A stretch of 64,000 bases of DNA from Hydrogenovibrio thermophilus (GCF_004028275.1 NZ_CP035033.1:1612001-1676000), one strand, 5' to 3'; counted from the stretch's first letter, positions 44,084-53,251 are shown. The notes: generated by a model from the sequence alone, not told the origin. A program made the numbers and translations.

Positions 44084-45922
44084 TTAACCGATGGCATTCA
44101 TCAAGGTTTGAAAAATGGACTGAGCCGTTTGTAAAATTTGAGCAGAAGCCTGATAAGCTTGCTGAAAACGCAATAAATTGGCGGCTTCTTCATCCAAGTT
44201 CACGCCGGATAATGACTCTCTACGGCTCACCATCTGATCGTACACATTCGATTGTGCCGTCGCCTGGATTTCAGTGCTGCTGACATAGGTACCCACGTTC
44301 GTCGCCATCATGGAATACCCGCCCAATAAAGTTTCAGAGGGGGTGCCCGTCACATCAGAATACAGTAAATTTTTATTTTGCAAGCTCGCCATATTGGCCA
44401 TATTGGTGTTGTCACCTTCCGCGGCCGGTGCCGGTACTTCGTCATCCAGTCCCGCCGCACCTGTATCGATAGGCGACTGACCCCGTGTTGCTAGCTGACC
44501 GGAATCGGTTAGAACTGTTTCAAAATTTTCCAACATGGCTTGATGCGGTTTGACAATAAACTTGTCTCCTTCGGTTACCGTACCGGCACCCACACCTGAG
44601 AAATCAAAATTCAAACCATCAATTTCAGTATTGGTTCCGAAAGGAACCGTCGCAAGCGGTCCACTTCCAACGTCACTTGCATCATAGACGTCAAAATCAC
44701 CCGCTCCATTGACCCGAACTTCGTATTCTCTCGCCTTAAACTCGCCAATTGCCGTGAAAGCCGTGTCCAAAAAGGTTTCTTTATCACCGTAGGTAGCCGG
44801 TTGAGTACCCGGATTATAAGGGGGCTGGCCGTTATAACCCGGCAAAGCTGCAATATCCGGCGTAAAATTCACCAAGATATTGGTTCCATCTTCCGTTCCG
44901 GTGTTTTTGCTGCTCGCCAATGCATTCGTATCCAACGGTGCATAAAGATTACCGCCGGCATTACCATCTTCATCGTAGCCTTGGTAATGCTGCCAATTAA
45001 GTGAGGCCGTCATACCATTCAATACGACGCCCAACTCATTCATGGATTTATCCAGCATATTTTCCCGGAAATCCAACACGGCGCCCAATTCACCGCCATT
45101 AATATTATCGGAAATCACGCGACGTTCACCGTTGATATTCATATAGACTTCAAAACGGTTATCGTGCGTATATTCGGACAAACCAGCATCCAACTTAGTC
45201 AGCGTTCGATCACTGATTAACGGTAAACGGCCATCGCCAGTCGACACATTGATTTTGCCATCGTCTTGAGGGTAGGTCTTGATGTCCATATATTGACTCA
45301 ATTCCAAGATGGCCTGATCACGTTGATCCAGTAGGTCATTGGGTGGTTGAGCATTGGTATTAATCAAATTAGCCACTTGCTCGTTGATTTTGTGAATCGC
45401 TTCTAAACGAGTGTTCACCTCATTTACCGTATTCGAAAGCTGTTTATTGACCTGTTCGTTTGTCTCGTTCAATACATTAGTCATATTGCCCAACAAGCTT
45501 TCCATGTTGACCGATTCGTCCAACACCACTTGTTGAGTGGTCGAGGAAGTCGGATTATCCGCCAGCTCCTGAAATGAATCAAAAATGCGCTGCATGAAAT
45601 CTTGAACACCTTCATCGTTACTGGCGATAACCCCCTCAACCTGCTGTGCAAGAGAAAGCTGCTCATCATAACGGGATTTCAGACTATTGCTGTTAACGAG
45701 TTGCGTCTGGATGTAGCTGGCATAGATACGTTCAATGGTATCAACAGACGAACCGCCGCCATTGAAAGCCGTCGTCAGAGAATTGGTCGCATTACTGGAG
45801 ATTTCGGCACGTTGACGACTGTAACCTTCCGTCGACACATTCGCGACGTTATGGCTGGTGACATCAATTGCATTTTTAAAGGTATTGGCCGCGCTTGCAC
45901 CAATGGATAATAGGTCAGCCAT
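44084..45922 (-). CDS. flgK: Flagellar hook-associated protein 1 FlgK
   Basis: First hook-filament junction protein. The N-terminal rod/hook signature (LLSIGASAANTFKNAIDVTS, HNVANVSTEGYSRQRA) and the C-terminal FlgK end (GVNLDEEAANLLRFQQAYQ) are clear. Length is 612 against 547 in E. coli, the difference lying in the variable centre. It lies 40 bases after flgJ, in the flgI-J-K-L series. Confidence 0.97.
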   Translation of the reverse strand: MADLLSIGASAANTFKNAIDVTSHNVANVSTEGYSRQRAEISSNATNSLTTAFNGGGSSVDTIERIYASYIQTQLVNSNSLKSRYDEQLSLAQQVEGVIASNDEGVQDFMQRIFDSFQELADNPTSSTTQQVVLDESVNMESLLGNMTNVLNETNEQVNKQLSNTVNEVNTRLEAIHKINEQVANLINTNAQPPNDLLDQRDQAILELSQYMDIKTYPQDDGKINVSTGDGRLPLISDRTLTKLDAGLSEYTHDNRFEVYMNINGERRVISDNINGGELGAVLDFRENMLDKSMNELGVVLNGMTASLNWQHYQGYDEDGNAGGNLYAPLDTNALASSKNTGTEDGTNILVNFTPDIAALPGYNGQPPYNPGTQPATYGDKETFLDTAFTAIGEFKAREYEVRVNGAGDFDVYDASDVGSGPLATVPFGTNTEIDGLNFDFSGVGAGTVTEGDKFIVKPHQAMLENFETVLTDSGQLATRGQSPIDTGAAGLDDEVPAPAAEGDNTNMANMASLQNKNLLYSDVTGTPSETLLGGYSMMATNVGTYVSSTEIQATAQSNVYDQMVSRRESLSGVNLDEEAANLLRFQQAYQASAQILQTAQSIFQTLMNAIG

Positions 45923-45962
45923 TATATTTTCCTCTTTCTGGTCGCTTCACCTGGGCAACGGC

Positions 45963-46433
45963 TTATCGTAAGCGTCGTAATGCCAAGCTATCTTCTGTCG
46001 TTTGCGCCGGTGTTGTTTCTTGTTGTTTTTGCGTGTCATCCGCTTGTGTGTTTTCTTGTTTAGCGCCTTGATTTAACATGGCTTTATAATCTGATTTTGA
46101 CACAGTCGGCAACTTGGGCGCAAGCTCTTCAACTATTTTATCGGCTAAACCCAACGAACCTTTAGAGGATAAAACCTGACCGAGCTGTTGATCGTACCAA
46201 TCCCGGTAAAAATCGCCTTGGTCGCCATCCAGCCAACCATCATCGAATTTCACCTTACGGGCTTCTTTCAGAATTTGCGACAAGAATAACGCCTCAAACT
46301 GTTCCGCCACCGGACGCAACGCTTCGCGTTGATCCTGCTTCGCGATTTGCTTCAGGTCATTAAAGCTGCCGCCATTGCCGTAAATTTGTTGATAGGCCTC
46401 CAGTTTCGGGACCTGTAAATCCACTCCCGACAT
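45963..46433 (-). CDS. flgJ: Rod-binding protein FlgJ, short form without muramidase
   Basis: FlgJ caps the growing rod. Only the N-terminal rod-binding domain is present (about 25-110; AEQFEALFLSQILKEARKV and FYRDWYDQQLGQVLSSKGSLGLA in pieces). The C-terminal glucosaminidase domain found in E. coli FlgJ (313 residues) is absent; the last 45 residues are a Gln/Thr-rich tail. Single-domain FlgJ is known in other bacteria and needs a separate transglycosylase. The gene contains a strong sigma-28 promoter facing flgK. Confidence 0.92.
   Translation of the reverse strand: MSGVDLQVPKLEAYQQIYGNGGSFNDLKQIAKQDQREALRPVAEQFEALFLSQILKEARKVKFDDGWLDGDQGDFYRDWYDQQLGQVLSSKGSLGLADKIVEELAPKLPTVSKSDYKAMLNQGAKQENTQADDTQKQQETTPAQTTEDSLALRRLR
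46138..46164 (-). promoter_or_regulatory. Sigma-28 promoter inside flgJ, for flgKL
   Basis: Minus strand TAAAGGTT-N11-GCCGATAA, with a perfect -10 (46138-46145) and -35 at 46157-46164. It is the best sigma-28 match in the window although it lies in coding sequence. The start site would be near 46130, about 210 bases before flgK. Confidence 0.75.
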
Positions 46434-46443
46434 CGCTGCCTCC

Positions 46444-47544
46444 TTAAATCACCATCAAATCGGCTTGCAAAGCACCGGATTGTTTCAGTGCTTCCAAAAT
46501 CGCCACCAAGTCACCTGGTGCCGCGCCGACTTTATTGACCGCCTGCACGATATCATCCAATGTCACCCCTTTCGGGAATTTGAACATTCGGCCCTTGCCT
46601 TCGTTTTGCACACTGATTTCGGATTCTGGCGTCACGACCGTATCCCCACCGGCAAACGGATTTGGTTGAGAGACATTATTGAACTCGCTCACTTTCACAA
46701 CCAGGTTGCCATGCGTCACCGCCGCCGCGGAAACGCGCACGTTATTACCAATCACAACCGTACCGGTGCGTGAATTGATAATCACCCTGGCGGCTTCCGC
46801 TCCGGGTTGTACTTCAATGTTTTCAACAATCGATAAAAATGCCACGCGCTGGTTTGGAATACGCGGCGCCATCACTTCAACCGATTCGCCGTCCAAGGCA
46901 TAAGCGGTGCCGTCACCCAGTTTTTCATTGATGGCTTTCACCAAATTCGATGCCGTCGTGAAGTCGGCATTTTTCAAATTCAATGTAATGGTATTGCCCA
47001 AATCAAACCCGCTGTTGACCGTTTTTTCCACTGACGCACCGCCCGGTACTCGGCCGACACTCGGCACGTTTACCGTAATACGGGAACCATCGGCACCGGA
47101 AGCGTCCAACCCGCCCACAATCAGGTTCCCTTGCGCCAAGGCGTACACATTACCGTCCACCCCTTTTAACGGGGTCAAGAGTAAAGTACCGCCTCGCAAA
47201 CTTTTCGCATTCCCCAGCGAGGAAACCGTCACATCGATTCGTTGCCCGGGCTTAGAAAATGCCGGCAAATCGGCATGAACCGCAACGGCTGCGACGTTTT
47301 TGGAATTGGTCTTGGTGCCCGGCGGCAGATTGATGCCGAACTTGTTCAGCATACTGAGCAAACTCTGGTCGGCATAATCGGTCTTGTCACCGGTTCCATT
47401 CAACCCCACGACCAAACCGTAACCAATCAATTGGTTGGAACGCACGCCTGCGACATTCGCCAAATCCTTGACTCTTTCGGCATAGGACACCGCACTCCAA
47501 ACGAGTAAGACCGCCATTAAAATGACATTTCTTCTGGTAAACAT
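46444..47544 (-). CDS. flgI: Flagellar P-ring protein FlgI
   Basis: Periplasmic subunit of the P-ring that acts as a bushing in the peptidoglycan layer. It has a signal peptide (to about residue 22, WSAVSYA), then the conserved FlgI core ([56 protein letters not shown]-like region). Length is 366, as in E. coli (365). It starts the flgI-J-K-L operon behind a sigma-54 promoter. Confidence 0.98.
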   Translation of the reverse strand: MFTRRNVILMAVLLVWSAVSYAERVKDLANVAGVRSNQLIGYGLVVGLNGTGDKTDYADQSLLSMLNKFGINLPPGTKTNSKNVAAVAVHADLPAFSKPGQRIDVTVSSLGNAKSLRGGTLLLTPLKGVDGNVYALAQGNLIVGGLDASGADGSRITVNVPSVGRVPGGASVEKTVNSGFDLGNTITLNLKNADFTTASNLVKAINEKLGDGTAYALDGESVEVMAPRIPNQRVAFLSIVENIEVQPGAEAARVIINSRTGTVVIGNNVRVSAAAVTHGNLVVKVSEFNNVSQPNPFAGGDTVVTPESEISVQNEGKGRMFKFPKGVTLDDIVQAVNKVGAAPGDLVAILEALKQSGALQADLMVI

Positions 47545-47596
47545 GGTTTTCTCCTATTCTTTAGGACAATTTTATTGTTATTTTAATAGAACCGTA

Positions 47597-47611
47597 GCAT
47601 CAGTTATGCCA
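47597..47611 (-). promoter_or_regulatory. Sigma-54 promoter of flgIJ(KL)
   Basis: Minus strand TGGCAT-N5-ATGCTA, GG at 47609-47610 and GC at 47597-47598 in correct register. The start site would be near 47586, 40 bases before flgI. The 320-base gap 47545-47864 contains this promoter and two hairpins after flgH; no gene is evident. Confidence 0.82.
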
Positions 47612-47683
47612 TAACGAATAAAAACACTGAAAATAATTCAATAAATTCAAGTACAGGCCGATAACTAAGGGTTATGAAAAAAA

Positions 47684-47713
47684 GATAAAAAAATGGGGCG
47701 CCGAACGCCCCCA
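47684..47713 (-). terminator. Terminator after flgH
   Basis: GC stem GGGGCG/CGCCCC (47695-47700 with 47706-47711), followed on the minus strand by ATTTTTTTATCTTTTTTT. Confidence 0.83.
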
Positions 47714-47738
47714 AAGACCAGAAAAAAACGGTTATCAC

Positions 47739-47762
47739 AAAACAGCCAGGCCTGGCCGTTTT
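47739..47762 (-). terminator. Hairpin with CCAGGCCTGG after flgH
   Basis: Inverted repeat AAAACAGCCAGG/CCTGGCCGTTTT with one mismatch, containing an iterated CAGGCCTG palindrome. It lies upstream of the stronger terminator at 47684 and may reinforce it. The similar hairpin after flgT (53943) suggests that this palindrome is re-used in terminators. Confidence 0.6.
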
Positions 47763-47864
47763 GAAAAGAATAAAAAACCGACTTGCAAAAAGGAGATTAT
47801 AAAAAACAAGCCGGAAAAACTTGGCCGCGTTTTCGGTGCGCGGCTCACCCAACTCATACCAAGA

Positions 47865-48614
47865 TTATAGAGGCCAGTACTTATGCAAGAACTGAGTGCC
47901 CGCGCTTGGTCGGTTCATGTCACCGGAAATACCGGTATCTTTATAAATCAATCGCACATCCGCCACTTTGGCCGAGTCGATGGTGTTATCGGGGCTGATG
48001 TCCTGCGGCCGGATAATGCCGGCAAAACGAATCACTTCTTCCCCTTCGTGAATCGTGATCCATTTCTCGCCACGAATCACCAGATTACCATTCGGAATCA
48101 CTTCAACGACCGTCACCGCAATCGACCCACTCAAACTGGAGTTCTGTTTGACGTCTGACTTACCGTTAAAAGTGCCGTCAGACCCATAACCGATGCCAAT
48201 CCCCGTGCCCAATCCAGGCACGGAAATATTGCCGCCAAACGCCGTCGCATTGGAACCAATCGCAGCCTGTCCGTTTAGACCAAAGTTCTGCTGATTGGTT
48301 TTGTTGTACTTCGCTTCGTCTTTTTTCTTAGCATCGAACTTCTCGGCCAAGTTAATGGTGATGATATCCCCGACCTTATGCGCTCTTGAGTCATCGAACA
48401 GGCTTAAATTATCGCCGGCTTGATACAAAGAACCGTCTTTCGGCTCGGTCTTCGCTGGAATATTCATCGGGTAGTTCGGTTCGTATGAAAACTTCTCCAT
48501 TCGCTCGGGCACCGTTGAGCAACCCGATAACAACACGGAAGACACCGCCGCGGCAATGGCTACTTTAGCCAAAGACGACGATACGGTAGATGTTTGTTGT
48601 TTTTTTCCAGTCAT
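47865..48614 (-). CDS. flgH: Flagellar L-ring protein FlgH
   Basis: Outer-membrane lipoprotein forming the L-ring. The lipobox LLSGC is at about residues 28-32 after a basic start. The conserved FlgH domain follows (GSLYQAGDNLSLFDDSRAHK, VGDIITINLAEKFDAKKKDE, GNLVIRGEKWITIHEGEE and the end near QFLHKYWPL). Length is 249 against 232 in E. coli. It lies 40 bases after flgG. Confidence 0.97.
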   Translation of the reverse strand: MTGKKQQTSTVSSSLAKVAIAAAVSSVLLSGCSTVPERMEKFSYEPNYPMNIPAKTEPKDGSLYQAGDNLSLFDDSRAHKVGDIITINLAEKFDAKKKDEAKYNKTNQQNFGLNGQAAIGSNATAFGGNISVPGLGTGIGIGYGSDGTFNGKSDVKQNSSLSGSIAVTVVEVIPNGNLVIRGEKWITIHEGEEVIRFAGIIRPQDISPDNTIDSAKVADVRLIYKDTGISGDMNRPSAGTQFLHKYWPL

Positions 48615-48654
48615 TTCTCACTCCTTAGGCTGAAGCTTGCCAGCCGCCAGATGG

Positions 48655-49446
48655 TTAAACGTTATTATTTAGGTATTGCATCATGCCGTCTGCGGCACTG
48701 ATGGCTTTGGAGTTCATTTCATAAGTCCGTTGGGCTTCAATCATGCCCACCAATTCTTCAACCGTATTCACGTTTGAAGATTCCAATGCGCCCTGCAGAA
48801 TGCTCCCGGCTTCTTCCACTTCGGGGTTTTTCACATTCGGTGGCCCACTGGCCAAGGTTTCCAGATAGAAGTTCTTACCGATGGACTCCAAACCGGATGG
48901 ATTGATAAACGTGGCCAACTCCAACTGCCCAAGCTGAACCGGTTGCGGATTGCCCGGTTCTTTGGCCGAAACAATACCGTCAGCGGTGATGAACACTTCG
49001 GTCGAGTTCAGTGGAATATTGATGTTCGGCTCAACCAAATAACCGGATGATGTCACCAGATCACCATTCTGATTGACTTCAAACGACCCATCACGGGTGT
49101 ACATCAGGTTTCCATCTTGGTCAAGCGCCTGGAAAAAACCTTTCCCTTCAATCATCAAATCCAATTCGTTATCAGTGATGATGGCATTCCCTTCGGTATG
49201 GATTTTTTGAACGCCAATAGCGCGCACCCCGGTTCCCAACTGCAAGCCGGACGGCAAAGTATTCTCTTCATTCTGTGTGGCTTGAGCCCCCGGCTGACGA
49301 ACATTTTGATACATCAAGTCCGCAAACTCGGCTCGGCCGGTTTTATAGCCGTAAGTATTCGCGTTGGCCAGGTTATTCGAAATCGCGGCCAGCCTAAAGT
49401 CCTGAGCTTCAAGACCTGTTTTCGCTACATAGAGTGTTCGATTCAT
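48655..49446 (-). CDS. flgG: Flagellar distal rod protein FlgG
   Basis: Main distal rod subunit. It shows the rod/hook N-terminus (LYVAKTGLEAQDFRLAAISN, NLANANTYGYKTGRAEF), the beta core (DLMIEGKGFFQALDQDGNL) and the C-terminal helix (VNTVEELVGMIEAQRTYEMN). Length is 263 against 260. It lies between flgF and flgH in the flgF-G-H operon. Confidence 0.97.
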   Translation of the reverse strand: MNRTLYVAKTGLEAQDFRLAAISNNLANANTYGYKTGRAEFADLMYQNVRQPGAQATQNEENTLPSGLQLGTGVRAIGVQKIHTEGNAIITDNELDLMIEGKGFFQALDQDGNLMYTRDGSFEVNQNGDLVTSSGYLVEPNINIPLNSTEVFITADGIVSAKEPGNPQPVQLGQLELATFINPSGLESIGKNFYLETLASGPPNVKNPEVEEAGSILQGALESSNVNTVEELVGMIEAQRTYEMNSKAISAADGMMQYLNNNV

Positions 49447-49463
49447 TTTAAACTCCTATTTCC

Positions 49464-50204
49464 CTAGCTTAACTTCACAAGACTGTCGGATTTCTGAGCA
49501 TGTGTTTTCGACGTACTCATCATCTTGATCTGCATCTCATATTTCCGAGACAGCTCAATCATGTTCGTCAAGGCTTCAACCGTATTGACGTTACTGCTTT
49601 CCAAAGCACCACTGACCAGCTGCACCGGCGCTTGCGGCAACTCACCGTCTTCGGTGCTACGAATATAGCCATCCAACCCTTTTTCTAGGTTCTTGACATC
49701 CGGGCTGACCATTCGAACCTGGTCCAGTACCACCATTAAATTATTCGGGGCATCGGCCGGTAAAAATGAAATGGTGCCGTCGTCACCGATTTCGATGGCC
49801 TTCGCAGGTGGGATGTTGATTGGCGCTCCCCCTTCATTCAGAATCGGGTCGCCGTTCACATTCACCAAATCCCCTTCCTGAGTCACGTGCATGGAAGCGG
49901 AACGAACCAAGGCCTCGGTGCCATCCGGCGCCTGAATACCGATGAACCCGTTTTCTTTGGTCATCATATCCAAATCCCGTCCGGTCACTTTGACCGCACC
50001 TGGTGTAAAATCCGTCGCCGGGCGTTCATCCAATGCATAAGTACGCGTGTGCCAGCCCGGCCCTTCCATATGCTGCGCACGGAATTGGTTAAAGTCCTGC
50101 TTAAACCCGTCCGTATTGGCATTGGCCAAATTGTTAGCATTATTCGCTTGGGAGAGCATCACTTCTTTGGCGCCACTCATTGCGATGTATAACATACGAT
50201 CCAT
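49464..50204 (-). CDS. flgF: Flagellar proximal rod protein FlgF
   Basis: Rod subunit with the N-terminal motif (YIAMSGAKEVMLSQANNANN, LANANTDGFKQDFNQF) and C-terminal helix (VNTVEALTNMIELSRKYEMQ). Length is 246. AAGGAT lies 7 bases before the ATG. It is first gene of an operon with its own sigma-54 promoter and a leader of about 160 bases that includes the third copy of the 18-bp repeat. Confidence 0.96.
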   Translation of the reverse strand: MDRMLYIAMSGAKEVMLSQANNANNLANANTDGFKQDFNQFRAQHMEGPGWHTRTYALDERPATDFTPGAVKVTGRDLDMMTKENGFIGIQAPDGTEALVRSASMHVTQEGDLVNVNGDPILNEGGAPINIPPAKAIEIGDDGTISFLPADAPNNLMVVLDQVRMVSPDVKNLEKGLDGYIRSTEDGELPQAPVQLVSGALESSNVNTVEALTNMIELSRKYEMQIKMMSTSKTHAQKSDSLVKLS

Positions 50205-50312
50205 CAGCGAAATCCTTACTTTAATCCAGTCTTGAAAGAACGGGAGCCGCCTAAAAAAGAGGCCCCCACAGAAACACTTTTATTTGTATAACTCTAACGG
50301 TCGGTGTTTCGA

Positions 50313-50330
50313 TTCCCTTGTGTGTTAACG
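50313..50330. repeat. 18-bp repeat, copy 3 of 3
   Basis: Reverse complement of the 18-bp sequence found at 21299-21316 and 22283-22300. Here it is in the predicted 5' leader of flgF mRNA. The 303-base gap 50205-50507 also contains a sigma-54 promoter, a sigma-28-like motif on the plus strand and the flgE terminator. Confidence 0.8.
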
Positions 50331-50378
50331 TTATTCGTCAAATTTCCGACATTTCGAAAATCCGTTACTGAACTAGTA

Positions 50379-50393
50379 GCACTTGCCGTGCCA
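50379..50393 (-). promoter_or_regulatory. Sigma-54 promoter of flgFGH
   Basis: Minus strand TTGGCACG-N4-GTGCT: GG at 50391-50392, GC at 50379-50380. The -24 element is perfect; the -12 element has one change from TTGC. Predicted start is near 50367. Confidence 0.78.
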
Positions 50394-50461
50394 AATTTAG
50401 GTAAAAAAGAACTAAAGCCTTTAGAATTCGGCCGATAAACTTATATAGGAAGGACTGAAAT

Positions 50462-50492
50462 AAAAAACCGGCAAGAAATGCCGGTTTTTTTA
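50462..50492. terminator. Terminator after flgE, bidirectional
   Basis: Stem AAAAACCGGCA/TGCCGGTTTTT with an A-run on one side and a T-run on the other, 16 bases past the flgE stop. Confidence 0.88.
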
Positions 50493-50507
50493 TGGTTTAA
50501 GAAGCTC

Positions 50508-52130
50508 TTACAGGTTCAAGATCGTTTGTGTCAATGTCTGAGACGTTGAAATAACCTGAGCACTGGCTTGATAGGTTCGTTGAGTTTGGATCATATGAAC
50601 CAACTCACCCGTCGTATCCACATTCGAATACTCAAGAGCACCGGCCGCAATAGACCCATACCCATTTCTTTCAGGCGAGCCAATCTGAACCGTACCGGAA
50701 GCAAATGTTTCCGCATACGTTTGGCCACCCAGTTTCTCAAGCGCATTTTTATCGGAAAAGTTCGCCAATGCCAATTGTGCTACCGGCACCGAACGGCCGT
50801 TAGAGTAACGTGCTTCAATCGTCCCGTCAGAGCCAGTCGTCAAGCCAACCAAATCACCCACCTGATAACCGTTTTGAGACACACCACCTAAATCATAAGA
50901 ACCGGAATACTGGGTCATCTCCGTGAAATCCAATTCGATTTGGAAGTTATCCGGTGTTCCGGCAATTTCGCCACCCAACGGATCGGTTGCACCAGTCAAA
51001 GGATTGTCGACCACAAAATTCAATGTCGGAGTTCCGTCCACTTGCGCCCAGGTCCCGGTTGGTGCCGTGGACAAGTTATTTGCCGTCGCACCTACCGCCG
51101 CATCGGTATCGGCCACACCACCTGACGTTGGGTTGATTTGGGTCGGATCATAGTTCCCGGCACCATCATCCGGTTGATAGATTCCCAACAGGTTACCGTC
51201 TGTGTCATAACGCATTTCATAGACTTGACCCTCATAAGGGTTCGTCCCGTCATCCAATACGTTACCGGCTGTATCCGCCAAGTGTCCCGTATAATTACCA
51301 TCCCCATCGGTAATGGTGTATTGAACTAACCAGGAGGTATATTTCACGCCAGGATCACCGGATGTCGCGGTCGGAATACCATTCGCATCAATATCAGATG
51401 TCCCTGCATCGACCACATCACGTTTGTAGTAGCTGATGTTCAGCTGATGCTCGCCCCCCAAACTATCGTAAATGGTCTTTTTCGTCGCATAATCGGATGC
51501 CCCTTGATAAGTCCCTTGCGCCGGTTGCATCAAAGTGGTTAGGTTTTCCGAAGACCCAATAGAGTTGTCCGTATTATCATTCGCAGACGAAGTCCCCGCC
51601 GGATCCACGTTATTGACTTCCTGACCATCCAAGTTGATGTCATAAGTCATCTCATCCGTTGCTTGTGGTTTTTTATTCAATTCGTCCAAATCGATGGAGC
51701 TCAGTGTCGTTTCAAAAACCGGTTCATTTTCCGTCGAAATGGCTTCATTCAACAAATACCCTTGTACTTTATTACCACTTTGATCTGTGATGTAACCATC
51801 TTTATCCAGCTTGAAAGAACCGTTACGCGTATACACGTTTTCGTATTTACCAGTCTTGTCTTCCAGGATGAAAAAGCCTTCGCCATCAACCGCCATATCC
51901 AGTTCACGGCCCGTATCATTGATACTCCCACCAGTAAAATCTTGCGTGATCGCGCCAACTCGAACCCCGTTCCCTGGCGAGCTTTGAGAGCCGGTAAACA
52001 AATCGGAAAATTCCGCTCTGGAAGATTTGAAGCCGACCGTTTCGGCGTTGGCCAAGTTGTTGGAAATAACCGCCAAACCGTTTGAAGCCGCATTAATACC
52101 ACTTACCGCATTTAAATCATAATTAGCCAT
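50508..52130 (-). CDS. flgE: Flagellar hook protein FlgE
   Basis: Hook subunit of 540 residues, larger than E. coli FlgE (402) because of extended surface domains (about 140-440). The N-terminal motif (NAASNGLAVISNNLANAETV, GFKSSRAEFSDLF) and C-terminal helix (VDTTGELVHMIQTQRTYQAS) are intact. Acidic, Asp/Gly-rich central part. Last gene of flgB-C-D-E, followed by a strong terminator. Confidence 0.97.
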   Translation of the reverse strand: MANYDLNAVSGINAASNGLAVISNNLANAETVGFKSSRAEFSDLFTGSQSSPGNGVRVGAITQDFTGGSINDTGRELDMAVDGEGFFILEDKTGKYENVYTRNGSFKLDKDGYITDQSGNKVQGYLLNEAISTENEPVFETTLSSIDLDELNKKPQATDEMTYDINLDGQEVNNVDPAGTSSANDNTDNSIGSSENLTTLMQPAQGTYQGASDYATKKTIYDSLGGEHQLNISYYKRDVVDAGTSDIDANGIPTATSGDPGVKYTSWLVQYTITDGDGNYTGHLADTAGNVLDDGTNPYEGQVYEMRYDTDGNLLGIYQPDDGAGNYDPTQINPTSGGVADTDAAVGATANNLSTAPTGTWAQVDGTPTLNFVVDNPLTGATDPLGGEIAGTPDNFQIELDFTEMTQYSGSYDLGGVSQNGYQVGDLVGLTTGSDGTIEARYSNGRSVPVAQLALANFSDKNALEKLGGQTYAETFASGTVQIGSPERNGYGSIAAGALEYSNVDTTGELVHMIQTQRTYQASAQVISTSQTLTQTILNL

Positions 52131-52145
52131 GTTCCTAGCCCTCTT

Positions 52146-52829
52146 TTACTCACTGATTTCTCTTACTGCCGACATATCGACCGATTCCCCGGTTGCCAGC
52201 GTTAATGTCATGGTTCCGTCCGAGTTAATCGACACGCTGTTCACTTTGGTCGAAACCACTGTATTAATTGATTGAAGTTCACCATCTGCATCGGTTCCGT
52301 AGGCCACCAGGTTATAAACACCGGAAGCTTTCGAATTACCGTCTTCATCGACACCATCCCATGAGATGATTTCTTCACCGGATTCCATATCGCCCAGCGA
52401 CATTTCTTTCACCATGCCGTCATCGTCGGATACGATCACGGTGACATCGGTCAACGCCTGCCCTAGATCCAACTTGATATTGGAATCTTGATCTTTGGTA
52501 TGGCTGAACTCAACGCCTTCAGCTTGCACAGATTTGCCAATCAATGACGAAGCCTGCATAGTCTGAAGGTTTTGGAAGCCTTGCGTCATCGCCACCACCG
52601 ATTCATTCAAGGCGCTGGTCGCCTCCAGCTGACTCATTTGCGTCAAATCGGTTACGAAACTGGTCGGGTCCATCGGTTTGGTCGGGTCTTGGTTTTGCAA
52701 CTGTGTGGTTAACAGCATCAAAAAATCCGTTTGATCCATTGCCTGACTCGGTGCAAACGCTGAAGGATTCGAAGATTCCTGCAACGAAGCGATGTAATCC
52801 GATGAGTTATTTGATACGGATGTTGCCAT
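52146..52829 (-). CDS. flgD: Hook assembly scaffold FlgD
   Basis: Hook cap that is displaced when the hook is done. The N-terminal export and capping region (MDQTDFLMLLTTQLQNQDPT, KPMDPTSFVTDLTQMSQLEA) and the C-terminal Ig-like/tudor parts (about 95-225) are seen. Length is 227 against 231. Fifteen bases separate it from flgE, nine from flgC. Confidence 0.96.
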   Translation of the reverse strand: MATSVSNNSSDYIASLQESSNPSAFAPSQAMDQTDFLMLLTTQLQNQDPTKPMDPTSFVTDLTQMSQLEATSALNESVVAMTQGFQNLQTMQASSLIGKSVQAEGVEFSHTKDQDSNIKLDLGQALTDVTVIVSDDDGMVKEMSLGDMESGEEIISWDGVDEDGNSKASGVYNLVAYGTDADGELQSINTVVSTKVNSVSINSDGTMTLTLATGESVDMSAVREISE

Positions 52830-52838
52830 CGTTCACTC

Positions 52839-53249
52839 CTATTGACCCAACTGGATCGTTTTCAACAATAATTGTTTGGTAGTGTTCATCACCTCGATGT
52901 TAGTCTCATAGGTCCGAGACGCATCCATCATATTGGCCATTTCTTCCACCACATTCACATTCGGGCGATAAATATAGCCGTCTTCATTCGCCATCGGATG
53001 ATTCGGGCTGTATTCCATGATGGCCGGCGCCTCACTTTCAACAATGTCGTCAATCATGACACCGCCTTGCGGACGACCGGTTTCTTCATTCATAATGGTC
53101 TTGAAAACCGGTTGCTTGGAACGGTACGTCTCATCCGAATTGGAACTGATACTGTCGACATTCGCCATATTCGAAGCAATGGTATTCAATCGAACCGTTT
53201 GAACATGCATCCCGGTTGCGGAAATATCAAGGGTTGGAAACATACTCAT
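52839..53249 (-). CDS. flgC: Flagellar proximal rod protein FlgC
   Basis: Rod subunit of 136 residues (E. coli 134) with the motif LDISATGMHVQTVRLNTIAS, NMANVDS and the C-terminal helix (NVVEEMANMMDASRTYETNI). It starts 2 bases after the flgB stop. Confidence 0.97.
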   Translation of the reverse strand: MSMFPTLDISATGMHVQTVRLNTIASNMANVDSISSNSDETYRSKQPVFKTIMNEETGRPQGGVMIDDIVESEAPAIMEYSPNHPMANEDGYIYRPNVNVVEEMANMMDASRTYETNIEVMNTTKQLLLKTIQLGQ

Positions 53250-53251
53250 GA

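Noticed and set aside
47604-47852. 82-residue hydrophobic reading frame in the flgH-flgI gap (minus)
   Set aside because: It runs through two terminator hairpins and A/T-rich spacer, has Phe-rich odd composition and no ribosome binding site; it is more likely non-coding.
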